A stretch of DNA of 40,831 bases from contig CAIYSZ010000070.1 of assembly GCA_903928965.1 (NCBI GenBank), positions 1 through 40,831 of the forward strand, read 5' to 3'. Numbering within the stretch: position 1 is the first letter of the stretch; the number at the start of each line of letters is the position of its first letter. The stretch comes from an uncultured Pseudomonadota bacterium (lineage in GTDB: Bacteria; Pseudomonadota; Gammaproteobacteria; Methylococcales; Methylomonadaceae). Of the stretch, positions 1 to 8,500 are shown piece by piece. The position numbers were made by a program, and so were the translations under genes. The notes below the pieces were generated by a model. It did no database searches. It was not told the origin of the DNA and saw only the letters and a list, made by a program, of their open reading frames with translations.

Positions 1-147
1 GGACACGTAACTGCCGGATATTTTTTCCAATGCGCTGTAATCCAAGGATTGCAACCACTCATCCGGGATGAAGCCCATGATTAAATCCCTGACCAGTTCC
101 GGGCAGGAGAACAGGGTTTTATAACCGGCGTCGTGTTCGTTTGTCAT
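1..147 (-). CDS. Rpn/YhgA-like recombination-promoting nuclease, N-terminus only (runs off window)
   Basis: Forty-nine codons are visible from the ATG at 147 to the left edge with no stop. The N-terminus reads MTNEHDAGYKTLFSCPELVR, followed by an LxxLDYSALEKxSGSYVS segment. This is the typical opening of the Rpn/YhgA family (PD-(D/E)XK nucleases, formerly called putative transposases), in which the pattern K-x-LF-x-x-P, xxDL-x-x-G-F and FSTLEK-x-x-SYVS recurs. The family promotes RecA-independent recombination in E. coli. The catalytic residues lie beyond the window edge and cannot be checked. No strong ribosome binding site is seen. It sits downstream of holC on the same strand, where valS is common in relatives, which suggests insertion of a mobile-type gene there. 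Confidence 0.72.
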   Translation of the reverse strand, partial: MTNEHDAGYKTLFSCPELVRDLIMGFIPDEWLQSLDYSALEKISGSYVS

Positions 148-211
148 GGAGTAATATTAACACTGCCAATCTAATGGCGCTTATGTTTTTTACTAGCCGG
201 AATATGGATTT

Positions 212-649
212 CTAGGGACTCCGCTCCCTATTATGCGTCACCACATCCACTCCGAGCTGCTGGTAATAGCGATACCGCTCCCGCCCGGCCTGCTTGCTGC
301 CGGCGCTGTTATCGATAATCTCCACGATGCGCTCGGCGCCGGCATCGTGCGGCGGCAGCCCTAATGAAAGATTGATAATGATATTGCGCCGGCCCTCGGG
401 AATGCCGCCATAACCGATTAGAATCGTTTGCGGCAGCAGGGGCAATACCCCTTGATAAATTTGATGCGGCACGAAGCTGCCGGCGCGGAAAGTCCACAAC
501 AGCGTATCCAGCGCGGCGGCTTGTTGCGCATCATCCACCAGCGCAAAACAATGCTGGCCGCCGCGAAAAATTTTTTCGATCAATTTACAAGCAAATTCCA
601 GGCGCGGACCGGGCGTTTCAGTCGGCAACACGTAAAACACCACCTCCAT
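212..649 (-). CDS. holC: DNA polymerase III chi subunit
   Basis: This encodes the chi subunit of the DNA polymerase III clamp loader, which with psi (HolD) links the replicase to single-strand-binding protein. The 145-residue product starts MEVVFYVL, has the C-K-L-I-E-K-I-F segment near residue 25 and the ALVDDAQQAAALD-x-LLWTF segment typical of HolC, and then NIIINLSLGLPP. I chose the ATG at 649 because GGAGG lies 8 bases upstream (658-662) and the family begins M-x-x-V-x-F-Y. A longer reading from a TTG at 679 adds ten residues without family support. The gene lies 37 bases downstream of pepA on the same strand, the standard pepA-holC arrangement, and is probably co-transcribed with it. Confidence 0.9.
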   Translation of the reverse strand: MEVVFYVLPTETPGPRLEFACKLIEKIFRGGQHCFALVDDAQQAAALDTLLWTFRAGSFVPHQIYQGVLPLLPQTILIGYGGIPEGRRNIIINLSLGLPPHDAGAERIVEIIDNSAGSKQAGRERYRYYQQLGVDVVTHNRERSP

Positions 650-686
650 CAAACACGCCTCCGGCCAGGGCTTAAGCAATAACGGA

Positions 687-2174
687 TTATTGCTCCGCCG
701 CCCGATTCAACAAATACTGGCTAATCACCGGCACCGGCCGGCCGGTAGCGCCTTTATTCACCCCGGTGCGCCAGGCGGTGCCGGCGATATCCAAATGCGC
801 CCAGCGGAAATCCTCGGCAAAGCGCGACAAAAAGCAAGCCGCGGTGACGCTGCCCCCATCCGGCCCGCCAATATTGGCCAAATCGGCGAAATTGGATTTC
901 AACTGCTCTTGATACTCCTCCCACACCGGCATGCGCCACAAACTGTCGCACGACGCCTCCGCCGCTTGCAGCAAATCCTCGCTCAAGGCGTCGTCGTTGC
1001 TGAACAAACCGCTCGGCACCCGGCCCAAGGCCACGATGCAAGCGCCGGTCAGCGTCGCCATATCGATGACTACCTCAGGATTGAATTTCTTGGCGTAAGT
1101 CATGGTATCGCACAAAATCAAACGCCCCTCGGCGTCGGTATTCAAGATTTCAATGGTCTTGCCCGCCATGCTGACCAAAATATCGCCCGGTTTGTTGGCG
1201 TCGCCGTCCGGCATGTTTTCAGATGAAGCAATCAAGCCTACGATATTCAACTTCAAATTCAATTGCGTCGCCATCTTCAACAAACCCAGCACCGAAGCGC
1301 CGCCGCACATATCGTATTTCATCTCATCCATGCCCAGGCCCGGTTTCAACGAAATACCGCCGGCGTCAAAGGTCAAGCCCTTGCCGATCAACACAATCGG
1401 CTTCACGCTGGCGTCGCCGCCCTGATAATACAAGCTGATTAATTTGGCCGGCTGCCGGCTGCCGCGAGACACCGCCAAAAACGCGCCCATGCCAAGCGCT
1501 TGCATATCGCTTTCTTCCAGTATTTCACAACTCAACTTATCATGATCGGCGGCCAAGGACTTGGCTTGCTCGGCCAAATAAGTCGGCGTGCAGATATTCC
1601 CAGGCAAATCAGCCAATTGCTTGGTCAAGCAAACGCCCGCGGCAATGGCCGCGCCCTGGCTTACGCCCGCGCCGGCCGCCGTGGCTTGGGCTGCGTCGGC
1701 CCGGACGGACAACGCCTGCAAAGCCGGCGTATCCTCTACTTTTTTGGTCGCGGTGTATTGGTACACCGCGTCGTCGAACACCTCGACGATTTGCCGGGCG
1801 CGCCATTGCGCATCGCCGTCGCTAGTCTCCACATCCAGCAGCGCGGCCACAGCGCTTGGAGTTTTACTGTCCTTGACGCTCTTCGCCGCCGCCGCCAAGG
1901 CCTTACGGTATAATTTACGCGTAACCTTGCCGGCCTCGCCGAAACCGGTCAACACAATGCGCGGCAGCGCGTCCAACCCGCTGTGCGCAATCAGCAAAGT
2001 CTCGGCGTTCTTGCCCTTGATGTCCCCGCGTTGCAACAAGCGGGTCAATAAGCCGCCGGTCAACTTGTCCACGCCTTGCGCCGCCGGGCTAAGTTGTTGA
2101 TCCTGATAAACGCCGACGACTAAACATTCGCAGCGCAGTTTCTCAATCGGAGTAGTTTCTATAAAATATTGCAT
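687..2174 (-). CDS. pepA: Leucyl (cytosol) aminopeptidase, M17 family
   Basis: The product is 495 residues (E. coli PepA is 503). It is a cytosolic hexameric metallopeptidase that removes N-terminal residues from peptides; in E. coli PepA also binds DNA at carAB and Xer sites. The two-metal centre is intact: K265 in GKGLTFDAGG, D270, D288 in MKYDM, and D347 and E349 in the signature NTDAEGRLIL (345-354). The N-terminal domain (1-~170) is the divergent macro-like domain, and the catalytic domain follows. The ATG at 2174 opens the family-typical start. Transcription diverges from lptF across about 250 bases, so the promoter must lie in that gap. Confidence 0.96.
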   Translation of the reverse strand: MQYFIETTPIEKLRCECLVVGVYQDQQLSPAAQGVDKLTGGLLTRLLQRGDIKGKNAETLLIAHSGLDALPRIVLTGFGEAGKVTRKLYRKALAAAAKSVKDSKTPSAVAALLDVETSDGDAQWRARQIVEVFDDAVYQYTATKKVEDTPALQALSVRADAAQATAAGAGVSQGAAIAAGVCLTKQLADLPGNICTPTYLAEQAKSLAADHDKLSCEILEESDMQALGMGAFLAVSRGSRQPAKLISLYYQGGDASVKPIVLIGKGLTFDAGGISLKPGLGMDEMKYDMCGGASVLGLLKMATQLNLKLNIVGLIASSENMPDGDANKPGDILVSMAGKTIEILNTDAEGRLILCDTMTYAKKFNPEVVIDMATLTGACIVALGRVPSGLFSNDDALSEDLLQAAEASCDSLWRMPVWEEYQEQLKSNFADLANIGGPDGGSVTAACFLSRFAEDFRWAHLDIAGTAWRTGVNKGATGRPVPVISQYLLNRAAEQ

Positions 2175-2427
2175 AATGGCGCTGGTCTTTATATTTTTTA
2201 AGGTTTTTTACGAAATTCATGTGCATGCACGCGCATTTTTTAAACAGCCATAACGCACGGCTGGCCAAACAGGCGGGTGCGTTAAACTTAAGCATTTTGC
2301 CGGAAGTTTGGACGTCCGTAGAGCGTCCATCGTGGGCCGTCCCTCAATTATACCCCAGAAAATCAGGAGTGAGTGGTTGAGCGTTAAACAAACAATACAA
2401 GGCCCGGGCCGCCCGTTCAGACTGTTT

Positions 2428-3516
2428 ATGGTGCTGGACAAAATGATTTTCGCCGATTTATTGCGCACCGTCGGCGCAATTTTGCTGGTGTTGGTCATTA
2501 TCATCGTCAGCCAGAAATTCATCAAAATGCTGGCCCAAGCGATCGAGGGCAATCTAGCCAATCAAACCGTATTCATACTGCTAGGGCTAAAAACCATCAT
2601 CGTCACCTCGTCGTTTCTGCCGGCGGCAGTATTCATGGCGGTGCTGATCGTACTCGGGCGCATGTACCGGGATCAGGAAATCGCCGCCATTAGCTCGGCG
2701 GGCGGCGGATTTTTCACGATTTTTCGCGGCATCTGGCTGTTGTTGCTGCCGCTGACGGCTTGTTCCGGCTGGCTATCGCTGTACGCCTCGCCCTGGGCGG
2801 AAGCGGCCACCCAAAAATTGACGCAACAAGACCGGCAAAGCGCCGATGTCCGCGGCATTTCCGCCGGCCGTTTCACCGAATACAGTAACGGAGACCTCAT
2901 CTTTTACACCGAAAAAGTCGGCGCCGACGGCCGTATGGAAAAAATATTCATGCAAAACAAGCAAGCCGGCAAAATTGGCATCGTACTCGCCGACTTCGCC
3001 GAATTCAAAACCGTCAACAACGCCTTGTACCTAGTGCTGGAACAAGGCGAACGCTGGCTGGGCGCGGCCGGACAACAGAATTTCAGCCAAGAGAAATTTC
3101 AAGAGTACGGCCTTTTGATCGAAAACAGCTTGCCGGAAGTCAGACTCAACATTCAAGCCATTCCAACCGAAACCCTGCTCAATAGCCACGATCTCAAGGA
3201 AATCGGCGAATTGCAAAATCGGCTGAACGCGCCTCTCGGGGTGCTGCTACTGGGTTTTTTAGCCGCCCCGCTGGCCAAGGCCTCGCCGCGCGGCGGCATC
3301 TACGGCAGCGTATTCATCGCCTTCGGCATTTATTTTATTTACGGCAATCTGCAACGCCTGAATTTCAGCTGGGTGTCCAACGCCTCAATACCGGCCTGGC
3401 TAGGCTACGTTTGGCTGGACGGCCTATTGCTGCTACTGGGCTTGATACTATTGATACAAAGCCATGGCTGGCGCTGGCTGCCTATTTATCTTAAGTCCCG
3501 GACGGCCAAGTCATGA
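2428..3516 (+). CDS. lptF: LPS export ABC transporter permease LptF
   Basis: LptF is an inner-membrane half of the LptB2FG ABC transporter that extracts lipopolysaccharide and pushes it along the LptC-A-D bridge to the outer membrane. The 362-residue product has the YjgP/YjgQ layout: transmembrane segments near 15-35, 55-80 and 100-125, a large periplasmic beta-jellyroll domain (~130-260), then three more membrane segments. From ATG 2428 it aligns without gaps to the start of E. coli LptF (28 residues to the shared QK). A TTG at 2377 in the same frame has a better ribosome site (AGGAG at 2365-2369) and would add 17 residues, so the start is uncertain. It overlaps lptG by 4 bases. Confidence 0.93.
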   Translation: MVLDKMIFADLLRTVGAILLVLVIIIVSQKFIKMLAQAIEGNLANQTVFILLGLKTIIVTSSFLPAAVFMAVLIVLGRMYRDQEIAAISSAGGGFFTIFRGIWLLLLPLTACSGWLSLYASPWAEAATQKLTQQDRQSADVRGISAGRFTEYSNGDLIFYTEKVGADGRMEKIFMQNKQAGKIGIVLADFAEFKTVNNALYLVLEQGERWLGAAGQQNFSQEKFQEYGLLIENSLPEVRLNIQAIPTETLLNSHDLKEIGELQNRLNAPLGVLLLGFLAAPLAKASPRGGIYGSVFIAFGIYFIYGNLQRLNFSWVSNASIPAWLGYVWLDGLLLLLGLILLIQSHGWRWLPIYLKSRTAKS

Positions 3517-4580
3517 ACACCCTCAGACTATACATCGTCCGGGAAGTCTTGATCGGCTCTCTGATCGCCGCCTTGGTGCTGGTCACCCTGTTCGACCTAT
3601 TCACCTTTAGCGACGAATTAAAACATTTAAACAAGGGCCACTACGGCATGCGCCAAATTCTGCTCTTCTTGGCCCTCACCACGCCTACGCTGTTGTATGA
3701 GGTCATACCCTCGGCGGCGCTGCTCGGCAGTCTGTCCGTGGTCGGCGGCATGGCCAACAACCGGGAAATAGTCGCCATGCGCGCGGCCGGGCTTTCCACC
3801 GGCTGGATCATCCGTTCCATGATGCTGGCTGGCTTGGTTTTAGTGCTTATGTCCACCGCGATAGGCGAATTGGTCGCCCCCAACTGTGAACGCGCCGCCC
3901 AATTATTGAAAAGCGAGGCCCTGAACGACAACGTGGCGATGCACACCCGTTGGGGTATGTGGCTACGGGAAGGCAATAACTTCATCAACGTGCGCAAAAT
4001 AGAGGACGACAGCTCGCTGACCGACGTACGCATCTACGAAGTCAACCCGCAACACCAGGTCACGGCTTTCAATCACGCCGAACACGCCGAATTCATCGGC
4101 AATCAGCAATGGCGGCTGCACAACCTGCAAAGCACCCAGTTAGACGAAAAACAAATCACCAGCCGCGCCGTGGCGGAAAAAGTGCTGCATTCCAACATTC
4201 AAACCGACTTGCTAAAAGTAGCGGTAGTCTCGGCGGACAACCAGTCCTTGACCGATTTATTCCAGTACATTCAATTTCTACGGCAAAACAATCAAAAATC
4301 GCAACGCTATGAAGTCGCATTCTGGAGCCGCCTAATCAACCCCCTGGTCACCTTCGTCATGCTCATGGTATCCGCGCCGCTAGTCATCGGCATCGGCCGC
4401 GGCAGCAGTTCAGGCGCGCGCATATTGACGGGCGTGGTAATCGGAGAAATGTTTGACGCCTTCGATAAAATGACCGGCCACGTCGGCTTGATCTATGAAT
4501 TAAACCCCATCGCCGTGGCGGTATTTCCCAGTCTCTTGGTATTTCTGGCGGCGCTATACACCCTGCGGCGTACCCTCTAA
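3513..4580 (+). CDS. lptG: LPS export ABC transporter permease LptG
   Basis: This is the partner permease of LptF in the lipopolysaccharide export complex. At 355 residues it is close to E. coli LptG (360). The N-terminus MNTLRLYIVREVLIGSL is typical, followed by SDELKHLNKGHYG and the IPSAALLGSLSVVGGMANNRE coupling-helix region that contacts the LptB ATPase. A periplasmic domain spans about 130-260 and three C-terminal membrane helices follow. The start ATGA overlaps the lptF stop by four bases, so the two are translationally coupled. LptB, the ATPase, is not encoded nearby. Confidence 0.95.
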   Translation: MNTLRLYIVREVLIGSLIAALVLVTLFDLFTFSDELKHLNKGHYGMRQILLFLALTTPTLLYEVIPSAALLGSLSVVGGMANNREIVAMRAAGLSTGWIIRSMMLAGLVLVLMSTAIGELVAPNCERAAQLLKSEALNDNVAMHTRWGMWLREGNNFINVRKIEDDSSLTDVRIYEVNPQHQVTAFNHAEHAEFIGNQQWRLHNLQSTQLDEKQITSRAVAEKVLHSNIQTDLLKVAVVSADNQSLTDLFQYIQFLRQNNQKSQRYEVAFWSRLINPLVTFVMLMVSAPLVIGIGRGSSSGARILTGVVIGEMFDAFDKMTGHVGLIYELNPIAVAVFPSLLVFLAALYTLRRTL

Positions 4581-4665
4581 TTTAACGGCCTGCCAAGAAT
4601 TGACAATAACCCCTTAAACTTACCAGAACCCTTTGAATTCATTAAAACCTGTTAGGAACACCCGC

Positions 4666-5688
4666 ATGCAACAAGTCTTGCATTTTATCGCCAAGCCTTT
4701 AAAACCGCTGAGCTTGACGCTGCTGGCTCCGGTCGCCGTATTACTGCTATTGGCAGGCCTATGGCGCTCGCAAGCGGTGCAATACATCGCCGCCATAAGC
4801 GGCAGCGGCTTCGCCAACCATCTGCCGCCCGTCGCGGAGACTCAAACTGAAAACCCGGCCGCCTGCCTAAGCCAGCCAATCAAGGCTCTAACATTCAACG
4901 TCCGCTACGGTTCGGATTTCATCGAACAAGTGCGCCGGCGCATGGGTTCGCACGCGCCGGGAGATTATTTACCTTGGTCGGAGCGTTATCCTGAAATTCA
5001 GCGCCGCATAGCGTTATACCAGCCGGACATCATCGGCCTGCAAGAAATGCATACCGACGCGGACATCGCCAATATCGTGCCGCCGAGCGAATACAGCTTA
5101 TCCAGTTATCATTTGAGCAACTTTCAGTACGGCGACGCCGCGCTGCTGTTCAAAACCAAGCGCTTCAATTTACTGGACTCCGGCCAAATCTGGCTGGGAC
5201 CCAACTCCAATCTACCATTAAGCCTGGGTTTTGAACCGTTCACCATGATTCGTTACATCAATTGGGCTTTGCTGCGCGATAAAGACAACGGCTTCACCTT
5301 TTTGTTCGTCAACACGCATTTCGACAACAACAAAACCAACAAGGAAGCCAGCGCGGATTTGCTGCGCCGCCGTTTCGCGGAAATGAGCACAACCTACCCG
5401 GTCATCGCGCTCGGAGACTTCAACAGCACGGCCGCCACCGAACGTTACCAACGATTGCTTGGCAGCGGAGAATCCGGCTGGATCAACACTCACGACCTGG
5501 ACAGCCGCTTGAATCCGGAAGAAACCGCGCACCCCAATCAACTGATAGATCACATTTTAGTAGGCGGTCCCTGCGCTGTTGAGGTGCGCAACTGGACAGT
5601 GGACAAATACAGGCTGGCCAATGGTGCCACCTTATCCGATCACTTTCCGGTGCTAGCGGACATTCGCTTCACCGGAAAGAAAAGCTAG
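4666..5688 (+). CDS. Membrane-anchored endonuclease/exonuclease/phosphatase (EEP) family protein
   Basis: The 340-residue product has one N-terminal membrane segment (about 16-33, LTLLAPVAVLLLLAGLW) and a periplasmic or extracellular EEP domain (about 72-335). The catalytic signatures are all present: LTFNVRYG with N78, GLQE with E127, NTHFDNN with H218, GDFN (250-253), LIDHI with D295, and SDHFP (324-328). The family hydrolyses phosphodiesters in nucleic acids, phospholipids or inositol phosphates, and the substrate cannot be read from sequence. The ATG at 4666 is preferred because TTAGGA lies 8 bases upstream; an upstream TTG at 4633 lacks support. It follows lptG by 85 bases and could be read through from it. 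Confidence 0.85.
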   Translation: MQQVLHFIAKPLKPLSLTLLAPVAVLLLLAGLWRSQAVQYIAAISGSGFANHLPPVAETQTENPAACLSQPIKALTFNVRYGSDFIEQVRRRMGSHAPGDYLPWSERYPEIQRRIALYQPDIIGLQEMHTDADIANIVPPSEYSLSSYHLSNFQYGDAALLFKTKRFNLLDSGQIWLGPNSNLPLSLGFEPFTMIRYINWALLRDKDNGFTFLFVNTHFDNNKTNKEASADLLRRRFAEMSTTYPVIALGDFNSTAATERYQRLLGSGESGWINTHDLDSRLNPEETAHPNQLIDHILVGGPCAVEVRNWTVDKYRLANGATLSDHFPVLADIRFTGKKS

Positions 5689-5744
5689 GCAAAAACCTAG
5701 CCGCGTATCGCGAGGATGCGCGAGCCATTGGTTGGCGCGCGCGT

Positions 5745-6128
5745 CTATTGACGGGTCATGAACAAATAAATGCCCTTGCACTTTAAAATCATTTCATTGC
5801 CCTGCAATTCCACCACCGAGCATTCCTCGTACTTTTCGCGACCGGGAACGGATTGTTTTTTAATCACGCCATTCTCGACGCTGTATTTGATGCTGATATC
5901 CATCTCACTGGTACGGCCTAGCGAATCCTCGCTAATCGTAGCTATTTGACCGTTATTTTGAAAATTCCAAGTCACATTGATTTTTTTTCGTTCCTTATCC
6001 AAACCCAAGGATTCGGAATTCACCCGCCATTTGCCCAACAACTTGGAATTATCTTCCAGTTTAACATCCGCTTGCGCCGCGCCAGCGAACAATGCAGCCA
6101 ATAGAGATAGAGTTATTATTATTTTCAT
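5745..6128 (-). CDS. Small secreted protein of unknown function
   Basis: The 127-residue product has a clear signal peptide (residues 1-20, KIIITLSLLAALFAGAAQA) with cleavage expected after the AQA. The mature part is short and beta-rich, containing LLGKWRVNSE, WNFQNNGQIAT and a closing EMILKCKGIYLFMTRQ. It resembles lipocalin-like or YybH/DUF-type 'GxW' periplasmic proteins in style (G-K-W near the start, N-G-x-hydrophobic strands), but I cannot assign a family. Two cysteines (in YEECSVV and LKCKG) could form a disulfide. GGAG six bases before the ATG supports the start. It converges with the EEP gene across 56 bases. Confidence 0.7.
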   Translation of the reverse strand: MKIIITLSLLAALFAGAAQADVKLEDNSKLLGKWRVNSESLGLDKERKKINVTWNFQNNGQIATISEDSLGRTSEMDISIKYSVENGVIKKQSVPGREKYEECSVVELQGNEMILKCKGIYLFMTRQ

Positions 6129-6195
6129 TGCGTTCTCCAGACTAGCTTGTAAAAAAGAACTTCAACTATAGCACATACCGAACATATCCCACATA

Positions 6196-6675
6196 TCAGC
6201 CGCTTTTTTTAGCCGGCAGCAAAATAAGCCGGGTACGCGACAAATAATCGTGCCAAGCAAGACCGCGCCGGTCGGCGACGCACCACAATACACCCAAGCC
6301 GAAACATCCCCAGGCCAACAACGCCGCGGCGAAGCGCAGCAAGGCCGCGCGCCAGCCGACACCGGCTCCGTCAAAACCCACCAGCTTGATGCGCCAGGCG
6401 CGCATGCCTAGCGTTTGTCCGCCACGACTCCAAAAACCGACATAAAACCCGGCGCATACCGCCAATAAATAAAGCGGATAACCCCATTGATCAGCGCTAA
6501 AAGCCTGCCCACGATTCAACGGCAACGCCAGCGCCGTGGCTAAAAACAACACCGCCAACAACAAAAACAAGTCGTAACCCGCAGCCGCCAAGCGCCGCGC
6601 GAAACCAGCCCGCCGCTCAGCCGCCGCCGGGCCGGAAAAATCCTGGCGTAAATCGGAAAATTGCTTGTCCGGCAA
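6196..6675 (-). CDS. RDD family membrane protein
   Basis: The 159-residue product shows the RDD layout. An arginine-rich stretch (AGFARRLAAAGYDLFLLL, about 23-40) opens the first membrane helix, where an R and D near the membrane face define the family. A second helix covers about 68-82, then comes GGQTLGMRAWRIKLV (about 85-99), the usual GQTxGK/MRxxxIRVV-like segment, and a last helix around 109-132 precedes WHDYLSRTRLI. RDD proteins are inner-membrane proteins of mostly unknown role; some act in ion exchange or small-molecule transport. The start is a TTG at 6675, two bases after the stop of the small membrane-protein gene upstream, so the two are probably coupled. Confidence 0.8.
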   Translation of the reverse strand: MPDKQFSDLRQDFSGPAAAERRAGFARRLAAAGYDLFLLLAVLFLATALALPLNRGQAFSADQWGYPLYLLAVCAGFYVGFWSRGGQTLGMRAWRIKLVGFDGAGVGWRAALLRFAAALLAWGCFGLGVLWCVADRRGLAWHDYLSRTRLILLPAKKSG

Positions 6676-6677
6676 AA

Positions 6678-6857
6678 CTATTTATTGAACAATTGCAATT
6701 TCTGACCCAAATACATACTCATAGCGACCAAACCACCGACCATCACGATGGAAAACAAAAACGGCGGTCTATGGAACAACAACACCAAAAAATCAGCAAT
6801 GAACAAACTAGTAAAAAAAGGTTGATCGATCAAAGCAGTTAACACTTTGTTAAGCAT
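6678..6857 (-). CDS. Small (59-residue) membrane protein of unknown function
   Basis: From the ATG at 6857 the product is 59 residues, with two hydrophobic stretches (about 14-27, TSLFIADFLVLLF, and 32-52, FLFSIVMVGGLVAMSMYLG) and a short polar tail. GGGGGG five bases upstream of the ATG is a convincing ribosome site and decides this start over an upstream codon at 6899. Its stop lies two bases before the TTG of the RDD protein, so the pair looks like a two-gene operon. I do not recognise a family. Confidence 0.6.
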   Translation of the reverse strand: MLNKVLTALIDQPFFTSLFIADFLVLLFHRPPFLFSIVMVGGLVAMSMYLGQKLQLFNK

Positions 6858-7120
6858 ATGTTCCCCCCAAGCAATTGAAATCGGCCGCCTTGACGCCAAA
6901 GCGGCGACAGCGGCCGGATTTTAGTAAAATACCAAGGCTAAAATCGTCGGCCGGCGCCGTACAATTCTACTATAAGACCTATGGTTATAAAAGATAGCCC
7001 GGATTGAGCTATCCACAAGCAAAATGATATGATAGCAAATTAACGGCGTCTAGTTGCGGCGGGAAAAATCGCCAGCCGCGCCGCTCGCCAAGCTCAATAA
7101 ACACTCCAGGGAATAGTGCC

Positions 7121-8500
7121 ATTTTAAATTTTTTTAAAAAAATCTTCGCGGCCGCCTCCGGGAAACCCGCTACCGCGGACGTTGCAGGCGGCCAAGCCAA
7201 GATTTATCCACGCTCGGAACATTGCATATCTCGTTCACAAATTAGTGAAAACGCGCTTAAGGTACTATTGCGCTTAAAAAAAGCAAACTTCGAGGCCTAT
7301 CTGGTAGGCGGCTGCGTGCGCGATTTGCTGCTGGGCCGAGAACCCAAGGATTTCGACGTCGCCACCAACGCCAGCCCCGAACAAATCAAACAAATTTTCC
7401 GCAACTGCCGCATAATCGGCCGCCGCTTCCGGCTAGCGCACGTCTTTTTCGGCCGTGAGATCATAGAAGTCGCCACTTTCCGCGGCTCGGACAATGACGA
7501 CGACAGCGGCCAACATGTAGTGCACGAAGACGGCCGACTACTGCGCGACAATGTATTCGGCACGTTGGAGCAAGACGTTTGGCGCCGCGATTTCACCGTC
7601 AACGCCTTGTATTACAATATCCGCGACTTTTCGGTGGTCGATTACACCGGCGGCATGCAAGACCACGCGAACGGCGTATTACGCCTGATCGGCGATCCGG
7701 CGGCCCGTTACCGCGAAGACCCGGTGCGCATGCTGCGCGCCGTGCGTTTCGCGGTCAAACTCGGGTTTACTCTGCATCCCGACACCGAACGCCCGATTAC
7801 CGAACTGGCCGATCTGCTGCGCGGCATACCGCCGGCCCGCCTGTACGACGAAATTCTAAAATTATTCCTGGCCGGCTACGGCCTGCAAACCTATGAAATG
7901 CTGCAGCATTACGGTTTGTTCGGCATTCTATTCCCGCAAACCGAACACTATTTAAACCTGCTTGAGCACGATTTTCCGCGTCTGTTTCTAATCCGCGCCC
8001 TGGACAACTCCGACAAACGTTTCGCCGACGGCAAAAGCCTGACTCCGTATTTCCTGTTGGCGGCCATACTATGGGAACCCTTACGCGAAACCGCGAAAAA
8101 ACACATGGCTAACGGCGAAAACGAAGCCATCGCGTACCAAAACGCGGCGAACGAAATATTGAACAAACAACTCCGCGTCACCGCCATGCCGCGGCACATC
8201 ACCCAGGCCATGCGCGACGTCTGGTTCCTGCAACACAAATTCACCCGCACCTTAGGTTCCCGCCCCTACCGCCTGCTGGAACAACCCAAGTTTCGCGCCG
8301 GATACGATTTTTTAGTTTTACGCGCCGAAACCGGCGGCGCGGAACCCGAATTGGCAGAATGGTGGCGGCAATTTCAGGAAGCCGATGAGGAAAAGCGCAA
8401 AATCATGACCTCGCCAAGCGAAGCCGGCGGCGGTCATTCAAAACGCCGCCGCAAATCCACCCGGTTCCGGAACAAAGCCCGGCCTAACGGCAATGAATAA
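7121..8500 (+). CDS. pcnB: Poly(A) polymerase I, predicted AUU start
   Basis: This adds 3' poly(A) tails to RNA, promoting decay, and controls ColE1-type plasmid copy number in E. coli. The head domain has the nucleotidyltransferase signature [12 protein letters not shown] followed by [10 protein letters not shown] (catalytic DxD), then RRFRLAHV. The first ATG/GTG/TTG in frame is the TTG at 7268, but family homology continues upstream: the codons before it read [20 protein letters not shown], matching [20 protein letters not shown] in E. coli PcnB. The frame is open back to a TGA at 7025. The best start is ATT at 7121, with AGGGA (7108-7112) eight bases upstream, giving 459 residues, close to the E. 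coli length. E. coli pcnB is known to start at AUU. The basic C-tail ([12 protein letters not shown]) is typical. Confidence 0.9.
   Translation: [459 protein letters not shown]

Noticed and set aside
2300..2340. Small inverted repeat (GGACG and CGTCC) upstream of lptF as an operator
   Set aside because: Only five-base arms in GC-rich DNA; not distinguishable from chance.
7268..8500. pcnB starting at the TTG at 7268
   Set aside because: Clear PcnB homology extends at least 24 codons upstream in the same frame, and no ribosome site precedes the TTG.
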